The notes under the pieces were generated by a model that ran no database searches, was not told the DNA's origin, and saw nothing but the letters and a program-made list of their open reading frames with translations. Position numbers and translations under genes: made by a program. From NCBI GenBank assembly GCA_959606905.1, contig CAUHML010000016.1, positions 1-54,754 of the forward strand: 54,754 bases of DNA. The letters are read 5' to 3'. This DNA is from an uncultured Bacteroides sp. GTDB taxonomy: Bacteria > Bacteroidota > Bacteroidia > Bacteroidales > Bacteroidaceae. This document shows, in pieces, positions 1 through 8,799 of the stretch. Each line of letters starts with the position of its first letter. The stretch's first letter is position 1.

Positions 1-1397
1 TTCCCTTATTGGAGAAGGTAACAATCATGGATGTGGCTGCCGAAGGAAAAGCCATTGCAAAAGTAAACGACCTGGTAATTTTTGTTCCTTACGTAGTGCC
101 GGGTGATGTCGTAGACCTGCAAATCAAGCGTAAAAAAAATAAATATGCCGAAGCCGAAGCGGTAAAGTTCCACGAACTATCGCCCAATCGTGCAGTTCCT
201 TTCTGCCAGCACTATGGTGTTTGCGGCGGCTGTAAATGGCAAGTGCTACCCTACCCGGAGCAGATCAGATACAAGCAAAAGCAGGTGGAAGACAACCTGA
301 GACGTATCGGAAAGATTGAACTTCCGGAGATTTCGCCGATTCTAGGTTCCGCAAAAACAGAGTTTTACCGGAACAAACTGGAATTTACATTTTCCAACAA
401 ACGTTGGTTGACGAACGAAGAAGTCCGTCAGGATGTGAAGTATGACCAGATGAATGCAGTAGGTTTCCATATTCCGGGAGCATTCGACAAGGTATTGGCA
501 ATCGAAAAGTGCTGGTTGCAGGATGATATATCCAACCGGATTCGTAATGCAATACGCGATTATGCTTATGAGCATGACTACTCATTTATCAACCTGCGCA
601 CGCAAGAAGGTATGTTACGGAATATGATTGTCCGCACTTCCTCCACAGGTGAACTAATGGTAATCGTGATCTGCAAGATTACGGAAGATCATGAAATGGA
701 ACTGTTCAAGCAGTTGCTTCAATTCGTGGCAGATTCTTTCCCGGAAATAACTTCTCTCCTATACATTATTAATAATAAGTGCAACGATACGATCAATGAT
801 CTGGATGTGTATGTGTTCAAAGGAAACGATCATATCTTTGAAGAAATGGAAGGATTGCGTTTCAAAGTGGGACCGAAATCATTCTATCAAACAAATTCAG
901 AACAGGCATATAATTTATATAAGGTAGCCCGCGAGTTTGCCGGACTGACCGGAAATGAACTTGTATATGACCTTTACACCGGAACCGGAACTATCGCCAA
1001 CTTCGTATCACGCCGGGCTCGTCAGGTGATTGGTATCGAGTATGTGCCGGAAGCCATTGAAGACGCAAAGGTGAACGCAGAAATCAACGATATTAAGAAT
1101 ACCCTGTTTTATGCAGGTGACATGAAGGATATTCTGACTCAGGAATTTATCAACGAGCATGGACGTCCGGATGTTATCATCACCGACCCTCCTCGTGCAG
1201 GTATGCATCAGGATGTGGTGGATGTAATCTTGTTTGCCGAGCCCAAACGAATTGTTTACGTAAGCTGTAATCCCGCCACTCAGGCACGTGACCTGCAATT
1301 ACTGGACGAAAAATATAAGGTGAAGGCCGTGCAGCCGGTAGATATGTTCCCTCATACTCACCACGTGGAAAATGTGGTATTGCTGGAACTCCGATAA
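1..1397 (+). CDS. rlmD: 23S rRNA (uracil-5-)-methyltransferase, RlmD/RumA family (5' end outside window)
   Basis: SAM-dependent enzyme that methylates a uridine C5 in 23S rRNA. The visible protein starts with a TRAM RNA-binding domain (about residues 1-55, counting from a TTG at base 9). An iron-sulfur cysteine set follows (C66, C72, C75 in a C-x5-C-x2-C pattern, with a further Cys near 160). The C-terminal half is a Rossmann methyltransferase with a TGTGT SAM loop, the TDPPRAG motif and the catalytic Cys in VSCNPATQARDL. The reading frame is open to the left edge and its first visible start would be TTG, so the true start is probably upstream. Assignment to RlmD rather than a sister uridine methyltransferase rests on the Fe-S cysteines; the exact target base is inferred. 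Confidence 0.9.
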   Translation, partial: PLLEKVTIMDVAAEGKAIAKVNDLVIFVPYVVPGDVVDLQIKRKKNKYAEAEAVKFHELSPNRAVPFCQHYGVCGGCKWQVLPYPEQIRYKQKQVEDNLRRIGKIELPEISPILGSAKTEFYRNKLEFTFSNKRWLTNEEVRQDVKYDQMNAVGFHIPGAFDKVLAIEKCWLQDDISNRIRNAIRDYAYEHDYSFINLRTQEGMLRNMIVRTSSTGELMVIVICKITEDHEMELFKQLLQFVADSFPEITSLLYIINNKCNDTINDLDVYVFKGNDHIFEEMEGLRFKVGPKSFYQTNSEQAYNLYKVAREFAGLTGNELVYDLYTGTGTIANFVSRRARQVIGIEYVPEAIEDAKVNAEINDIKNTLFYAGDMKDILTQEFINEHGRPDVIITDPPRAGMHQDVVDVILFAEPKRIVYVSCNPATQARDLQLLDEKYKVKAVQPVDMFPHTHHVENVVLLELR

Positions 1398-1431
1398 TCT
1401 TTAATTGAATCGTTCTTAAAAGAAAAAAGAA

Positions 1432-2352
1432 ATGGAAAAAAGACCGAGAAGAACTCCTGCTGAAAAAGCACGTGCACAATATACCAATTATGCAGTCAAA
1501 GAGCCAATGGAACTAATGGAGTTCCTGACTGCCAAAATGCCGGACGCAAGCCGTACAAAACTAAAGTCATTGCTCAGCAAACGAGTGGTATTGGTAGATA
1601 ATGTAATAACCACGCAATTCAACTTTCCGTTGAAACCGGGAATGAAAGTTCAAATCAGCAAAGATAAAGGAAGGAAAGAATTTAATAACCGATTGCTGAA
1701 AATTGTGTACGAAGACGCATATATCATTGTGGTCGAAAAGATGCAAGGACTTCTGTCCGTCAATACGGAACGTCAAAAAGAGCGCACAGCCTATACCATA
1801 CTTAATGAATATGTGCAACGTTCCGGACGTCAACACCGAGTGTACATTGTACATCGTCTGGACAGAGACACTTCCGGATTGATGATGTTTGCCAAGGACG
1901 AAAAGACACAACGTACTCTGCGCGACAACTGGCATGATATAGTGACCGACCGTCGGTATGTAGCCGTAGTAGAAGGAAGTATGGAAAAAGATTATGATAC
2001 TGTTGTTTCCTGGCTGACGGACAAGACTTTATACGTAAGTTCCAGTGGATATGACGACGGCGGTTCAAAGTCTATCACTCATTATAGAACAATCAAACGT
2101 GCCAACGGATATTCTTTAGTGGAACTTGATTTAGAGACCGGACGTAAAAACCAGATTCGTGTACACATGCAGGATTTAGGACATCCGATTGCCGGAGACG
2201 GAAGATATGGAGGAGAAAATTACTCTAACCCGATCGGTCGATTGGCCCTTCATGCTTTCAAACTGTGTTTCTATCATCCTGTAACGGGAGATCTAATGGA
2301 GTTTGAAACACCTTATCCGGGAGAATTCAAGAAGTTGTTTCTGAAAAAATAG
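1432..2352 (+). CDS. RluA-family RNA pseudouridine synthase with S4 domain
   Basis: Isomerises uridines to pseudouridine in RNA, most likely large-subunit rRNA. An N-terminal S4 RNA-binding domain (about residues 25-75) precedes the RluA catalytic domain. The signature HRLDRDTSG lies at 141-149, with D144 as the expected catalytic aspartate. A later RKNQIRVHM stretch is also typical of the family. It begins 34 bases after the rRNA methyltransferase in the same direction, so the two rRNA-modification genes may be co-transcribed. The basic N-terminus (KRPRR) is common in Bacteroidales members. RluC/RluD-like by domain order; the target site cannot be told from sequence. A hairpin terminator follows at 2370. 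Confidence 0.88.
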   Translation: MEKRPRRTPAEKARAQYTNYAVKEPMELMEFLTAKMPDASRTKLKSLLSKRVVLVDNVITTQFNFPLKPGMKVQISKDKGRKEFNNRLLKIVYEDAYIIVVEKMQGLLSVNTERQKERTAYTILNEYVQRSGRQHRVYIVHRLDRDTSGLMMFAKDEKTQRTLRDNWHDIVTDRRYVAVVEGSMEKDYDTVVSWLTDKTLYVSSSGYDDGGSKSITHYRTIKRANGYSLVELDLETGRKNQIRVHMQDLGHPIAGDGRYGGENYSNPIGRLALHAFKLCFYHPVTGDLMEFETPYPGEFKKLFLKK

Positions 2353-2369
2353 AATAAATACAAGTTAAA

Positions 2370-2411
2370 AGAAAGGAGCTATACCATTTATACACAAGTA
2401 TGGCTCCTTTC
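2370..2411. terminator. bidirectional hairpin between convergent genes
   Basis: Arms AGAAAGGAGC and GCTCCTTTCT pair, with the stem extended by imperfect pairing towards a loop of about 10 bases. A-rich and T-rich flanks lie on either side, so it can stop the pseudouridine synthase transcript and the convergent lipoprotein transcript. Confidence 0.75.
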
Positions 2412-2432
2412 TATATCTATTATATTATTTTC

Positions 2433-2831
2433 TTATTGCATTCTCAACTCAATATATCCGAAAAACTCGCCATCAAGATATAGATCACCTCGCATATAAC
2501 GTCCGCTCACACGAACACCTCTCACCTCACGCAGAGCAAAATCATAACCATAATCAAGGTATAAAGTTCCATAATCTACCCGCCAACGAAAAGGCAAGTC
2601 ACCGGCAGAAGCACCGTCATAATCATAGACCTGATAATCAATTCCCAAGCCGTTATTATCCAAGCGAATACCGCTTTCTATCGGATCTCTGTTAGTACCA
2701 AATCCCAAATCTCCAACCCATGTTCTCCCCATGAGGTCATCATAAATATCTTCATCATCCTCACATGAAGTAAAGCCGACAAGCAACGTCAGCATCAGCA
2801 GAAAACCTGCGTATTTTTTAATCAGTTTCAT
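2433..2831 (-). CDS. small predicted lipoprotein, possibly surface exposed
   Basis: 132-residue protein of unknown function. The N-terminus is a type II signal peptide: K-rich start, hydrophobic stretch at about 8-19, and lipobox GFTSC with the lipidated Cys at 23. The Cys is followed at once by acidic residues (EDDED). In Bacteroides, acidic residues just after the lipid Cys act as a lipoprotein export signal for surface display, so outer-leaflet exposure is plausible but inferred. The mature part is rich in Tyr, Asp and Gly, alternates polar and hydrophobic residues and looks all-beta. I recognise no enzymatic motif. It is monocistronic: convergent with the pseudouridine synthase and divergent from the radical SAM gene, with its own -7 box at 2861. 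Confidence 0.75.
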   Translation of the reverse strand: MKLIKKYAGFLLMLTLLVGFTSCEDDEDIYDDLMGRTWVGDLGFGTNRDPIESGIRLDNNGLGIDYQVYDYDGASAGDLPFRWRVDYGTLYLDYGYDFALREVRGVRVSGRYMRGDLYLDGEFFGYIELRMQ

Positions 2832-2860
2832 AATCTTCTAGTTTATTGCGTTTATAAATA

Positions 2861-2868
2861 CAAATTTA
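2861..2868 (-). promoter_or_regulatory. Bacteroides -7 box for the lipoprotein gene
   Basis: The minus strand reads TAAATTTG, an exact match to TAnnTTTG, 30 bases upstream of the lipoprotein start codon. No clear TTTG -33 element. Confidence 0.5.
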
Positions 2869-2910
2869 GCGTTTTTATTTTACTATATGCTCCAAGCCAT
2901 AAGTTTTTTG

Positions 2911-2918
2911 TACCTTTG
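2911..2918 (+). promoter_or_regulatory. Bacteroides -7 box for the radical SAM gene
   Basis: TACCTTTG matches TAnnTTTG and lies 26 bases before the ATG at 2944. It faces away from the lipoprotein box about 45 bases away, so the gap is a divergent promoter region. Confidence 0.55.
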
Positions 2919-2943
2919 TTCCCGATAATATTAAAAATTCTAC

Positions 2944-4578
2944 ATGAAACTTCTTTGGCTTGATTTAAATAGCTCCTATGCACACTCATCGTTGGCGCTC
3001 CCTGCATTACACGCCCAGATAGCAGACGACACTACTATTGAATGGTGTATAGTATCGGCAACCATAAATGAAAATACCGGAATGGTTGTCAGCCGGATTC
3101 ACAAACACCGGCCGGACATCATTGCCGCCACCAACTGGTTATTCAATCACGAACAGTTGCTACACATCATATCCCGTGCTAAAGCATTACTTCCGCATTG
3201 CTGCATCGTACTCGGCGGTCCGGAGTTTTTGGGAAATAATGAAGCCTTTTTATATAAGAACAAATTTGTCAGCGGAGTGTTCCGTGGAGAGGGTGAAGAA
3301 GTATTCCCCCAATGGCTGAAAGTATGGAATCACAGTAAAGAAACATGGAAATCAATAACGGGACTTTGTTACTTGGATGAAAACGGTCGCTATCAGGACA
3401 ATGGAATTGCCCGCGTCATGAACTTCTCTCAACTTGTTTCCCCCGAGAAAAGTTGTTTTTTTAACTGGAGTAAACCGTTTGTACAGTTGGAAACTACCCG
3501 AGGTTGTTTCAACACGTGTGCCTTTTGCGTCAGCGGTGGTGAAAAGCCGGTGCGTACCATTCCTTTGGAAGCTATCCGTGAACGTCTGAATGACATTCAC
3601 CAGCATGGCATTAAGAACGTGCGCGTACTCGACCGTACTTTTAATTACAACAACAAACGGGCTAAAGAATTACTGGACTTATTCCGGCAATATCCGGACA
3701 TCTGTTTTCATTTGGAGATTCATCCGGCTCTCCTTTCCGAAGAATTAAAACAGGAATTATCGGTCTTACCCAAGGGGTTATTACATTTGGAGGCCGGCAT
3801 TCAAAGTTTAAAAGAGTCGGTTCTGCAACAAAGCCGCCGTATCGGAAAGTTATCCGACGCATTGGAAGGATTAAAATATCTCTGTTCACTAAAGAATATG
3901 GAAACGCATGCTGACCTCATAGCAGGTCTCCCACTCTATCACTTATCCGAGATATTCGAAGACGTCCGTACCTTGGCAGAATATGGTGCAGGAGAGATTC
4001 AACTGGAATCCCTAAAGTTACTTCCCGGTACCGAGATGCGGAGAAGAGCAGAAGAACTAGGCATTCAATACTCGCCCCTTCCCCCTTATGAAGTCCTCCA
4101 AACACGTGAGATTTCAGTAGACGAGTTACAGACAGCGCATTATCTATCCCGCCTGTTAGACGGCTTCTATAATACTCCTACCTGGCAAAACATCACCCGG
4201 ATGCTTATTCTGGAAAATCCTCATTTCTTACATGAGTTGCTCGATCATTTAGTTCAGGCAGATATCATCGACACCCCGTTAAGTCTGGAAAGAAGAGGAT
4301 TGATCCTATATAATTTCTGTAAAAATCATTATCCCGATTACTTGACTCAAGTCAGTATCGCATGGATCGAAGCAGGTATGTCATTAAAGAAAGTTCCCGC
4401 CGAAAAAGTCAGAACCAAACGGCAAATTCCCCCGGAGAGTTGGGAAGTCATCTATGGTTCCTATCGGGAAAAACTACGTCTGTGTTTTCTCCCCGTTGAT
4501 GAAGACGGACATGGCTACTGGTTCGGATTTGAGTCTGAAATCCAAAAGATAGAACCCGTATTCAAAGCTATTTCATAA
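2944..4578 (+). CDS. B12-binding-domain radical SAM protein (DUF4080 type)
   Basis: Cytosolic radical SAM enzyme of unknown substrate. The N-terminal about 130 residues resemble a cobalamin-binding domain, including the GGPE segment at 91-94. The radical SAM core carries the CxxxCxxC cluster motif as C188, C192 and C195, and a long C-terminal domain of the DUF4080 type follows. At 544 residues it is the usual length for these Bacteroidales proteins. It has its own promoter box and is a single-gene unit; map starts about 100 bases later from its own box. Family members are often annotated as B12-dependent methylthiotransferase- or methyltransferase-like, but no reaction can be assigned here. 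The classic B12 DxHxxG motif is not obvious, so cobalamin binding is uncertain. Confidence 0.82.
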   Translation: MKLLWLDLNSSYAHSSLALPALHAQIADDTTIEWCIVSATINENTGMVVSRIHKHRPDIIAATNWLFNHEQLLHIISRAKALLPHCCIVLGGPEFLGNNEAFLYKNKFVSGVFRGEGEEVFPQWLKVWNHSKETWKSITGLCYLDENGRYQDNGIARVMNFSQLVSPEKSCFFNWSKPFVQLETTRGCFNTCAFCVSGGEKPVRTIPLEAIRERLNDIHQHGIKNVRVLDRTFNYNNKRAKELLDLFRQYPDICFHLEIHPALLSEELKQELSVLPKGLLHLEAGIQSLKESVLQQSRRIGKLSDALEGLKYLCSLKNMETHADLIAGLPLYHLSEIFEDVRTLAEYGAGEIQLESLKLLPGTEMRRRAEELGIQYSPLPPYEVLQTREISVDELQTAHYLSRLLDGFYNTPTWQNITRMLILENPHFLHELLDHLVQADIIDTPLSLERRGLILYNFCKNHYPDYLTQVSIAWIEAGMSLKKVPAEKVRTKRQIPPESWEVIYGSYREKLRLCFLPVDEDGHGYWFGFESEIQKIEPVFKAIS

Positions 4579-4640
4579 TGATGAATAATCTACAAGAAAA
4601 GTTTTAGAAGACAAGGAGACACAACTTCCATTTTATTCTC

Positions 4641-4648
4641 TACCTTTG
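4641..4648 (+). promoter_or_regulatory. Bacteroides -7 box for map-rmuC
   Basis: TACCTTTG matches TAnnTTTG and sits 28 bases upstream of the map start codon. Confidence 0.55.
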
Positions 4649-4676
4649 TAGAACGATTAAATAACATCATATAATA

Positions 4677-5531
4677 ATGAAAAACTTTATCAAGGGATTC
4701 CGGTTTACCCCCTCCAATTATCCGGCAGCAGTAGAAGACAAAATACAGAAATATAGAAAACAAGGATACAAACTTCCGCCTCGTAAAGTGCTCCGTACCC
4801 CCGAACAACTGGAAGGAATACGTGAAAGTGCCAAAATCAACACTGCATTATTGGATCATATCGCGGAGAATATCCGTGAGGGAATGTCTACCGAGGAAAT
4901 TGACAGACTAGTGTATGATTTCACAACCGGTCACGGAGCCGTTCCTGCTCCCCTCAATTACGAAGGATTCCCCAAGAGTGTCTGTACAAGCATTAACGAC
5001 GTAGTATGCCATGGGATACCCAACAAGAATGAAATCCTGAAAAACGGAGATATTATCAATGTGGATGTCTCTACCATTTACAATGGATACTTCTCTGACG
5101 CCTCCCGCATGTTTATGATCGGCGACGTAAGTCCCGAAATGCGCAAACTGGTCCAAGTGACGAAAGAGTGTATGGAAATTGGTATTGCCGCCGCACAACC
5201 TTGGAAACAACTGGGCGATGTGGGTGCCGCTATTCAGGAACATGCCGAGAAAAACGGATTCAGCGTCGTGCGCGACCTCTGCGGACACGGTGTAGGCATG
5301 AAATTCCATGAAGAACCGGATGTAGAGCATTTCGGACGCCGGGGAACAGGCATGATGATCGTACCGGGAATGACTTTCACCATTGAGCCGATGATTAACA
5401 TGGGAACCTATGAAGTGTTTGTCGACGAAGCTGACGGCTGGACTGTCTGCACTGATGACGGATTGCCCTCTGCCCAATGGGAGAATATGATTCTGATTAC
5501 TGAAACCGGAAATGAAATCCTGACTTATTAA
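4677..5531 (+). CDS. map: methionine aminopeptidase, type I
   Basis: Removes the initiator methionine from nascent proteins; a cytosolic dinuclear metalloenzyme. All five metal ligands are visible: D130, D141, H204, E237 and E269. Their spacing (11, then 33, then 32) closely follows the E. coli enzyme. The substrate-side His in VCHGIP is also present. At 284 residues it is about 20-30 longer than the minimal type Ia enzyme because of an N-terminal extension (about residues 1-40, basic, ending in PPRKVLRTPEQ). Bacteroidales often carry a second, shorter map in the ribosomal protein operon, so this may be the accessory paralogue; that is inference. rmuC follows directly after its stop codon. 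Confidence 0.92.
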   Translation: MKNFIKGFRFTPSNYPAAVEDKIQKYRKQGYKLPPRKVLRTPEQLEGIRESAKINTALLDHIAENIREGMSTEEIDRLVYDFTTGHGAVPAPLNYEGFPKSVCTSINDVVCHGIPNKNEILKNGDIINVDVSTIYNGYFSDASRMFMIGDVSPEMRKLVQVTKECMEIGIAAAQPWKQLGDVGAAIQEHAEKNGFSVVRDLCGHGVGMKFHEEPDVEHFGRRGTGMMIVPGMTFTIEPMINMGTYEVFVDEADGWTVCTDDGLPSAQWENMILITETGNEILTY

Positions 5532-6764
5532 ATGGAATCGATTTTACTTATTGTTATCGCCGTATTAGTGATAGTATTACTTGTACTATCACTAACGAAA
5601 GGCAACAACCAAAATCAAGCGGAACAACTGCAAGCAGCCTTACGGCAACAAATGCAAGAAAACCGGGAAGAACTGAACCGAAGTATCCGGGAGTTGCGCA
5701 TGGAAATGACGCAAGTATTAAATCAGAATATGCAGCAACTCCAGGATGTCCTCCACAAGAATATGATGACCACAGGAGAATTACAACGGCAGAAATTCGA
5801 CACAATGGCCCGCCAACAGGAAACACTGATTAAATCGACCGAGAAACGCTTGGATGATATGCGTCTAATGGTTGAAGAAAAGTTGCAAAAAACGTTGAAC
5901 GAACGAATTGGGCAGTCATTTGAGATTGTCCGTTCGCAACTGGAAAATGTGCAGAAAGGTCTGGGAGAAATGAAATCTCTGGCCCAGGATGTCGGCGGAC
6001 TGAAGAAGGTACTGAGCAACGTAAAAATGCGGGGAACATTCGGTGAGGTACAGTTAGGTGCATTACTGGAGCAAATGATGAGCCCGGAACAATACGACGC
6101 CAATGTCAAAACGAAGAAAAGCGGAACGGAGTTTGTAGAATTTGCTATCAAACTGCCGGGAAAAGACGATGTGAACAGCACGGTCTATCTCCCGATTGAT
6201 GCCAAATTCCCCAAAGACATATACGAACAGTATTACGATGCTTTCGAAGTGGGAGATACCGCTTTGATCGAATCGTCCGGCAAACAACTGGAAAACACCA
6301 TTAAGAAAATGGCAAAGGATATTCACGACAAATATGTCGACCCTCCTTTTACCACAGATTTCGCAATCATGTTTTTACCGTTCGAAAGTATCTATGCAGA
6401 AGTTATCCGGCGGACAAGCCTTGTCGAAACACTTCAGAAGGAATACAAAATCGTCGTAACAGGCCCGACTACTTTAGGAGCCATTCTGAACAGCCTTCAA
6501 ATGGGTTTCCGTACCTTAGCCATTCAGAAACGTACCGGAGAAGTCTGGACTGTATTGGGAGCTGTAAAAACCGAATTCAGCAAATTCGGCGGACTGCTTG
6601 AGAAAGTACAAAAGAACCTGCAAAATGCCGGTGACCAGCTTGAAGAAGTTATGGGCAAACGAACCCGTGCTATCGAACGGAAGCTACGTCAAGTAGAACA
6701 ATTACCACATGAAGAAAGCCGGAAAATACTTCCAATCGAAGAAGACGGGGAACTATTTGACTAA
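5532..6764 (+). CDS. rmuC: DNA recombination protein RmuC
   Basis: RmuC-family protein, thought to restrict DNA rearrangements through a nuclease-like fold. An N-terminal membrane anchor (about residues 3-20, hydrophobic) is followed by a long Gln/Glu/Arg-rich coiled coil (about 25-150). The RmuC core (about 160-370) includes RGTFGEVQL, the PIDAKFP motif and the FLPFESIYAEV motif. Its ATG directly abuts the map stop codon, so the two are almost certainly co-transcribed. Length of 410 is normal. The role comes from family knowledge. No terminator is evident downstream; the next 300 bases hold repeats. Confidence 0.9.
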   Translation: MESILLIVIAVLVIVLLVLSLTKGNNQNQAEQLQAALRQQMQENREELNRSIRELRMEMTQVLNQNMQQLQDVLHKNMMTTGELQRQKFDTMARQQETLIKSTEKRLDDMRLMVEEKLQKTLNERIGQSFEIVRSQLENVQKGLGEMKSLAQDVGGLKKVLSNVKMRGTFGEVQLGALLEQMMSPEQYDANVKTKKSGTEFVEFAIKLPGKDDVNSTVYLPIDAKFPKDIYEQYYDAFEVGDTALIESSGKQLENTIKKMAKDIHDKYVDPPFTTDFAIMFLPFESIYAEVIRRTSLVETLQKEYKIVVTGPTTLGAILNSLQMGFRTLAIQKRTGEVWTVLGAVKTEFSKFGGLLEKVQKNLQNAGDQLEEVMGKRTRAIERKLRQVEQLPHEESRKILPIEEDGELFD

Positions 6765-6833
6765 TCCGAAAAAAATAGCGCTAAAACGAATTTGTTAGGA
6801 ATATCTTTCTTGAATGCTAGAGGGCGTGTCTAA

Positions 6834-6956
6834 TAAGTCGGGGTGGTAGGTAGATGCACAATGCTGATAATAAACAATTCATGCATTCACCTACCACCTC
6901 CCCCTACGGGTACTCCTCCTTCCTGAAGGAGGAGAGTTTTAAATACTACCGACTTG
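6834..6956 (+). repeat. composite palindromic intergenic repeat, copy A
   Basis: Left arm GGGGTGGTAGGT (6840-6851) is inversely matched by ACCTACCACCTCCCC (6890-6904, starting one base earlier). About 38 variable bases lie between. Then come CTACGGGTA and a 22-base near-palindrome (6913-6934; CTCCTCC / GGAGGAG ends). Short outer arms AAGTCGG (6835-6841) and CCGACTT (6949-6955) flank the copy. The same layout recurs at 19281-19421 and, inverted, at 22273-22402. Confidence 0.85.
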
Positions 6957-6977
6957 TCATTCTGTTATTACTCCAGT

Positions 6978-7051
6978 AGTCTCTAACTATGCAGTCTCTA
7001 AACTATGCAGTCTCTAACTTTGCGATCTCTAACTATGCAGTCTCCAACTAT
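6978..7051 (+). repeat. short degenerate tandem repeat beside copy A
   Basis: Nearly five head-to-tail units of 15-16 bases with consensus AGTCTCTAACTATGC: 6978-6992, 6993-7008, 7009-7023, 7024-7038 and a partial 7039-7051. It lies between rmuC and the 3' end of the M56 gene. A 60-codon plus-strand frame across it is a by-product of the repeat, not a gene. Confidence 0.85.
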
Positions 7052-7073
7052 TATCAGTGGAGAAATAAGTATT

Positions 7074-8747
7074 TTATTGATAGTTCAACTTTAACAAATA
7101 ATTATTCCGGAGAACTGTCTTCACATCGGTCACTATCCCCATTTCACATCCCTTATCCACCTTCATACTGACAGTAATCTCATTCTTCTTATCTCCCTGT
7201 AATGTACAGAAATCTTTCAAATCTCTCTCCAATTCAGCCAGAGTAAAATTCGTTATTTCTTTCTCTACTTTGCCTGCGGCAGAGAGTAATTTAAGCTGAA
7301 TGCCGGTAATCTTCATTGTAGTAGAATTATTATATGGATTTTTCTTTCTATCCTTGATAGAAATATCTCCATAACCAATCAAAATAGGAAATTCTTTATC
7401 AAGGTATTCCTTACTGTTATTTCCCGATGTTTGGGCAATATCAGCCCGAATTTCAACAAAAGCATCCCGCATAACAGACAACAAATCTTTTACCTGTTCT
7501 TTAGGAGTATCAGGAGAAAACAAGACCCCTCCCACTTGATCCTCTGCACTGTTATACTTTTCTTTTGCCAGGCGCTTATGTTCCACCATTGTTTTTTTAA
7601 GTACCTCTTTCAGGTCTTCCTTAGCAATCGTTTTATTGTTCAAAGTCAATTGTCCATTAGCATCTACTTTTACGATATGCGCCTGTCGCTCCCGAATCTT
7701 ATATTTCAGCTCCGCATTCTTAGGAGAACGATTATAATATGCCTCCATTTCATCATCAACAAACTTGAAGATATCCTGATCTTCTCCGGTTTTTGATTGC
7801 AATACTTCCCGGACCGTATTTAGTCCTAAGTCTTCTTTCACTTCCGGCTGTGCAAACGCATAAAGCGCTCCACCCATTACAGGCACCACAAACAATAGTT
7901 TCAACCGTGCCCACCGATTGGTTCTTTCTTTTAACATCATAGTAATACGTTTTTTAAGTTTAGAGTGATTAAAACCGTTGGCCATAGAGTAGAGCCTTGT
8001 ACCAACAGCTTTTTTCACCAATAAAAGTTGATATCTCGTTGCATCAATGCCTGTATTAAGCACCCCATTATCCGCTTCAAACTCATGTACTTCCTGCAAT
8101 TCCCGTTTCAGCAGCCAAATGGCCGGGTTGAACCAATAAAGAATTAACAAACACTGCATACATAATAAATCGAGTGTATGCCGATAACGTAAATGCATCG
8201 TCTCATGGAGTAAGATCCCGTCTGTCGACTGTTGTGAGTAGTCGGATACGGAAACAACAATATATTTTCCCCAGCAAAAAGATGAAATAGGTTCCGATAC
8301 TACAATCAGTTTATACTTCCCATAGGAGCGCCTCTTTCCGTTCCGTATAAGCTGGAACATCCGATAAAAGGAAAGCAAAATCCTGCACAAAACAAACAGC
8401 CCGCCTGCCAGATAAACATATCCCAAAGCAATAGGACACCAATTTATAGCCTGCATATTTCCGGTTTCGTCCACTTGCGGCCGAACCCAAAACATTGTGT
8501 CCCAAAATATGCCGTCCGCCTGCTCAACAAAAATCCCCTGAATCGTTTGTAAAGGAACAGTTAAAAATGTCTCCTCTTGAGTGGTAAATTCTATCAAAGG
8601 GAGAAACATACATCCTATGATCCCCGCCAATATAGTCACCCGGTTGAAGCGAAAAAAAGTAGTTCCGCTCATTAATAATTTAAAGAGCAGATAGAATATT
8701 ATCAGGTAACATCCGGATTTCAACAGATAAAACAATAAGTCTCCCAT
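7074..8747 (-). CDS. BlaR1/MecR1-like M56 membrane metallopeptidase with ExbD/TolR-like C-terminal region
   Basis: Integral membrane zinc peptidase that probably transmits a signal to the BlaI-type repressor encoded just upstream. Membrane segments lie at about 4-25, 36-53, 104-126, 190-212 and 285-303. The HExxH zinc motif is HETMH (H181, E182, H185), with a downstream HEFEAD glutamate as likely third ligand. Unlike BlaR1/MecR1, the C-terminal half (about 310-557) is not a penicillin-binding sensor. It shows two stretches resembling the ExbD/TolR fold: one around 355-440, with VDANGQLTLNN and a later PDTPKEQV segment, and one around 470-557. Fifty-two bases separate it from blaI, so they form one operon. 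The inducing signal is unknown; the M56 call is firm and the ExbD likeness is my reading. Confidence 0.82.
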   Translation of the reverse strand: MGDLLFYLLKSGCYLIIFYLLFKLLMSGTTFFRFNRVTILAGIIGCMFLPLIEFTTQEETFLTVPLQTIQGIFVEQADGIFWDTMFWVRPQVDETGNMQAINWCPIALGYVYLAGGLFVLCRILLSFYRMFQLIRNGKRRSYGKYKLIVVSEPISSFCWGKYIVVSVSDYSQQSTDGILLHETMHLRYRHTLDLLCMQCLLILYWFNPAIWLLKRELQEVHEFEADNGVLNTGIDATRYQLLLVKKAVGTRLYSMANGFNHSKLKKRITMMLKERTNRWARLKLLFVVPVMGGALYAFAQPEVKEDLGLNTVREVLQSKTGEDQDIFKFVDDEMEAYYNRSPKNAELKYKIRERQAHIVKVDANGQLTLNNKTIAKEDLKEVLKKTMVEHKRLAKEKYNSAEDQVGGVLFSPDTPKEQVKDLLSVMRDAFVEIRADIAQTSGNNSKEYLDKEFPILIGYGDISIKDRKKNPYNNSTTMKITGIQLKLLSAAGKVEKEITNFTLAELERDLKDFCTLQGDKKNEITVSMKVDKGCEMGIVTDVKTVLRNNYLLKLNYQ

Positions 8748-8799
8748 AGTAATGACATCTTTTTATCAATAGTGCGTTTCCCAACTATTATTGCAAAAA

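Noticed and set aside
6978..7051. Possible CRISPR array
   Set aside because: Units are 15-16 bases with no spacers; no cas genes in the window.
6989..7171. 60-codon plus-strand frame in the tandem repeat
   Set aside because: Created by the 15-base repeat (no stop in one frame); runs into the M56 gene on the other strand.
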